From contig CAJTCS010000015.1 in assembly GCA_910574995.1 (NCBI GenBank), positions 1 to 42,022 on the forward strand: a stretch of 42,022 bases of DNA. Direction: 5' to 3'. This document shows, one piece after another, positions 41,992 through 42,022 of the stretch; within the stretch, counting starts at the first letter, position 1, and each line of letters opens with the position of its first letter. A program made the position numbers and the translations under genes. The notes below the pieces were generated by a model. That model had not been told where the DNA came from and searched no databases. It saw only the letters and a program-made list of their open reading frames with translations. Source of the stretch: Oscillospiraceae bacterium (GTDB lineage: Bacteria; Bacillota; Clostridia; Oscillospirales; Acutalibacteraceae).

Positions 41992-42022
41992 CCCGAAAAG
42001 GTCTGCCAACTGCATTGCTGTT

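Noticed and set aside
1-42022. CRISPR array, tRNA or rRNA genes
   Set aside because: I looked for regularly spaced direct repeats and for tRNA or rRNA signatures by eye and found none. A covariance-model search would be needed to exclude tRNAs fully.

Overview
The window looks like chromosomal accessory DNA of an anaerobic Bacillota (Clostridia, probably Lachnospiraceae or Oscillospiraceae). This is inferred from strong AGGAGG-type ribosome binding sites, frequent ATGA-type gene overlaps, occasional GTG/TTG starts, and a remnant of a Clostridia-type conjugative element with its own small sigma factor. The taxonomy is an inference. No rRNA, tRNA or CRISPR array was recognised.

Region 1 (1-25.7 kb, all + strand) is the inner part of a large surface-glycan or glycolipid locus; neither end of the locus is visible. 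It opens with a partial CysC-like kinase, an IspD/TarI-like cytidylyltransferase and an NAD-dependent epimerase. Next come a DegT aminotransferase, RmlA and RmlB, with no RmlC or RmlD, which points to a dTDP-amino-6-deoxyhexose. Positions 5.3-14.7 kb hold an unusual acyl-handling block: an AMP-forming ligase, a LuxE-LuxC fusion, a PglD/NeuD-like acyltransferase, a FabZ-like dehydratase, a FabG-like SDR with a 12-G tract, a NeuB-family PEP-condensing enzyme, a second and split LuxE/LuxC pair, and an acyl carrier protein. The locus continues with two radical SAM proteins, a GT2 glycosyltransferase, a membrane-anchored protein, a methyltransferase-like protein and a GT11 fucosyltransferase. It ends with Gmd, a His-type PLP 3-dehydrase, an Fcl/ColC-type synthase and ManC, which make a GDP-deoxyhexose (L-fucose or colitose).

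Region 2 (25.7-31.1 kb) is a junction zone made mostly of debris. It has a frameshifted SGNH-type gene, a tyrosine-integrase C-terminal fragment, an intact minus-strand Shedu (DUF4263) nuclease, a 5'-truncated DUF2971 gene, an ABC-type six-helix membrane protein, and the remains of a serine-recombinase mobile element with a sigma-like gene.

Region 3 (31.3-41.6 kb) is a compact defence island on the + strand. A three-gene module (349 aa protein A, 215 aa protein B, and an AAA_13 ATPase of the PrrC/RloC type) runs into an XRE regulator, a C5 methyltransferase and an Eco29kI-like GIY-YIG restriction enzyme. Vsr and McrBC follow. Proteins A and B carry matching Asn-rich beta motifs at facing ends (C-terminus of A, N-terminus of B), an arrangement that recalls bacterial amyloid signalling pairs. 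The last 0.45 kb is non-coding DNA rich in hairpins.

The two most promising candidates for undescribed biology are the LuxE/LuxC-NeuB-ACP block and the A-B-AAA_13 module.
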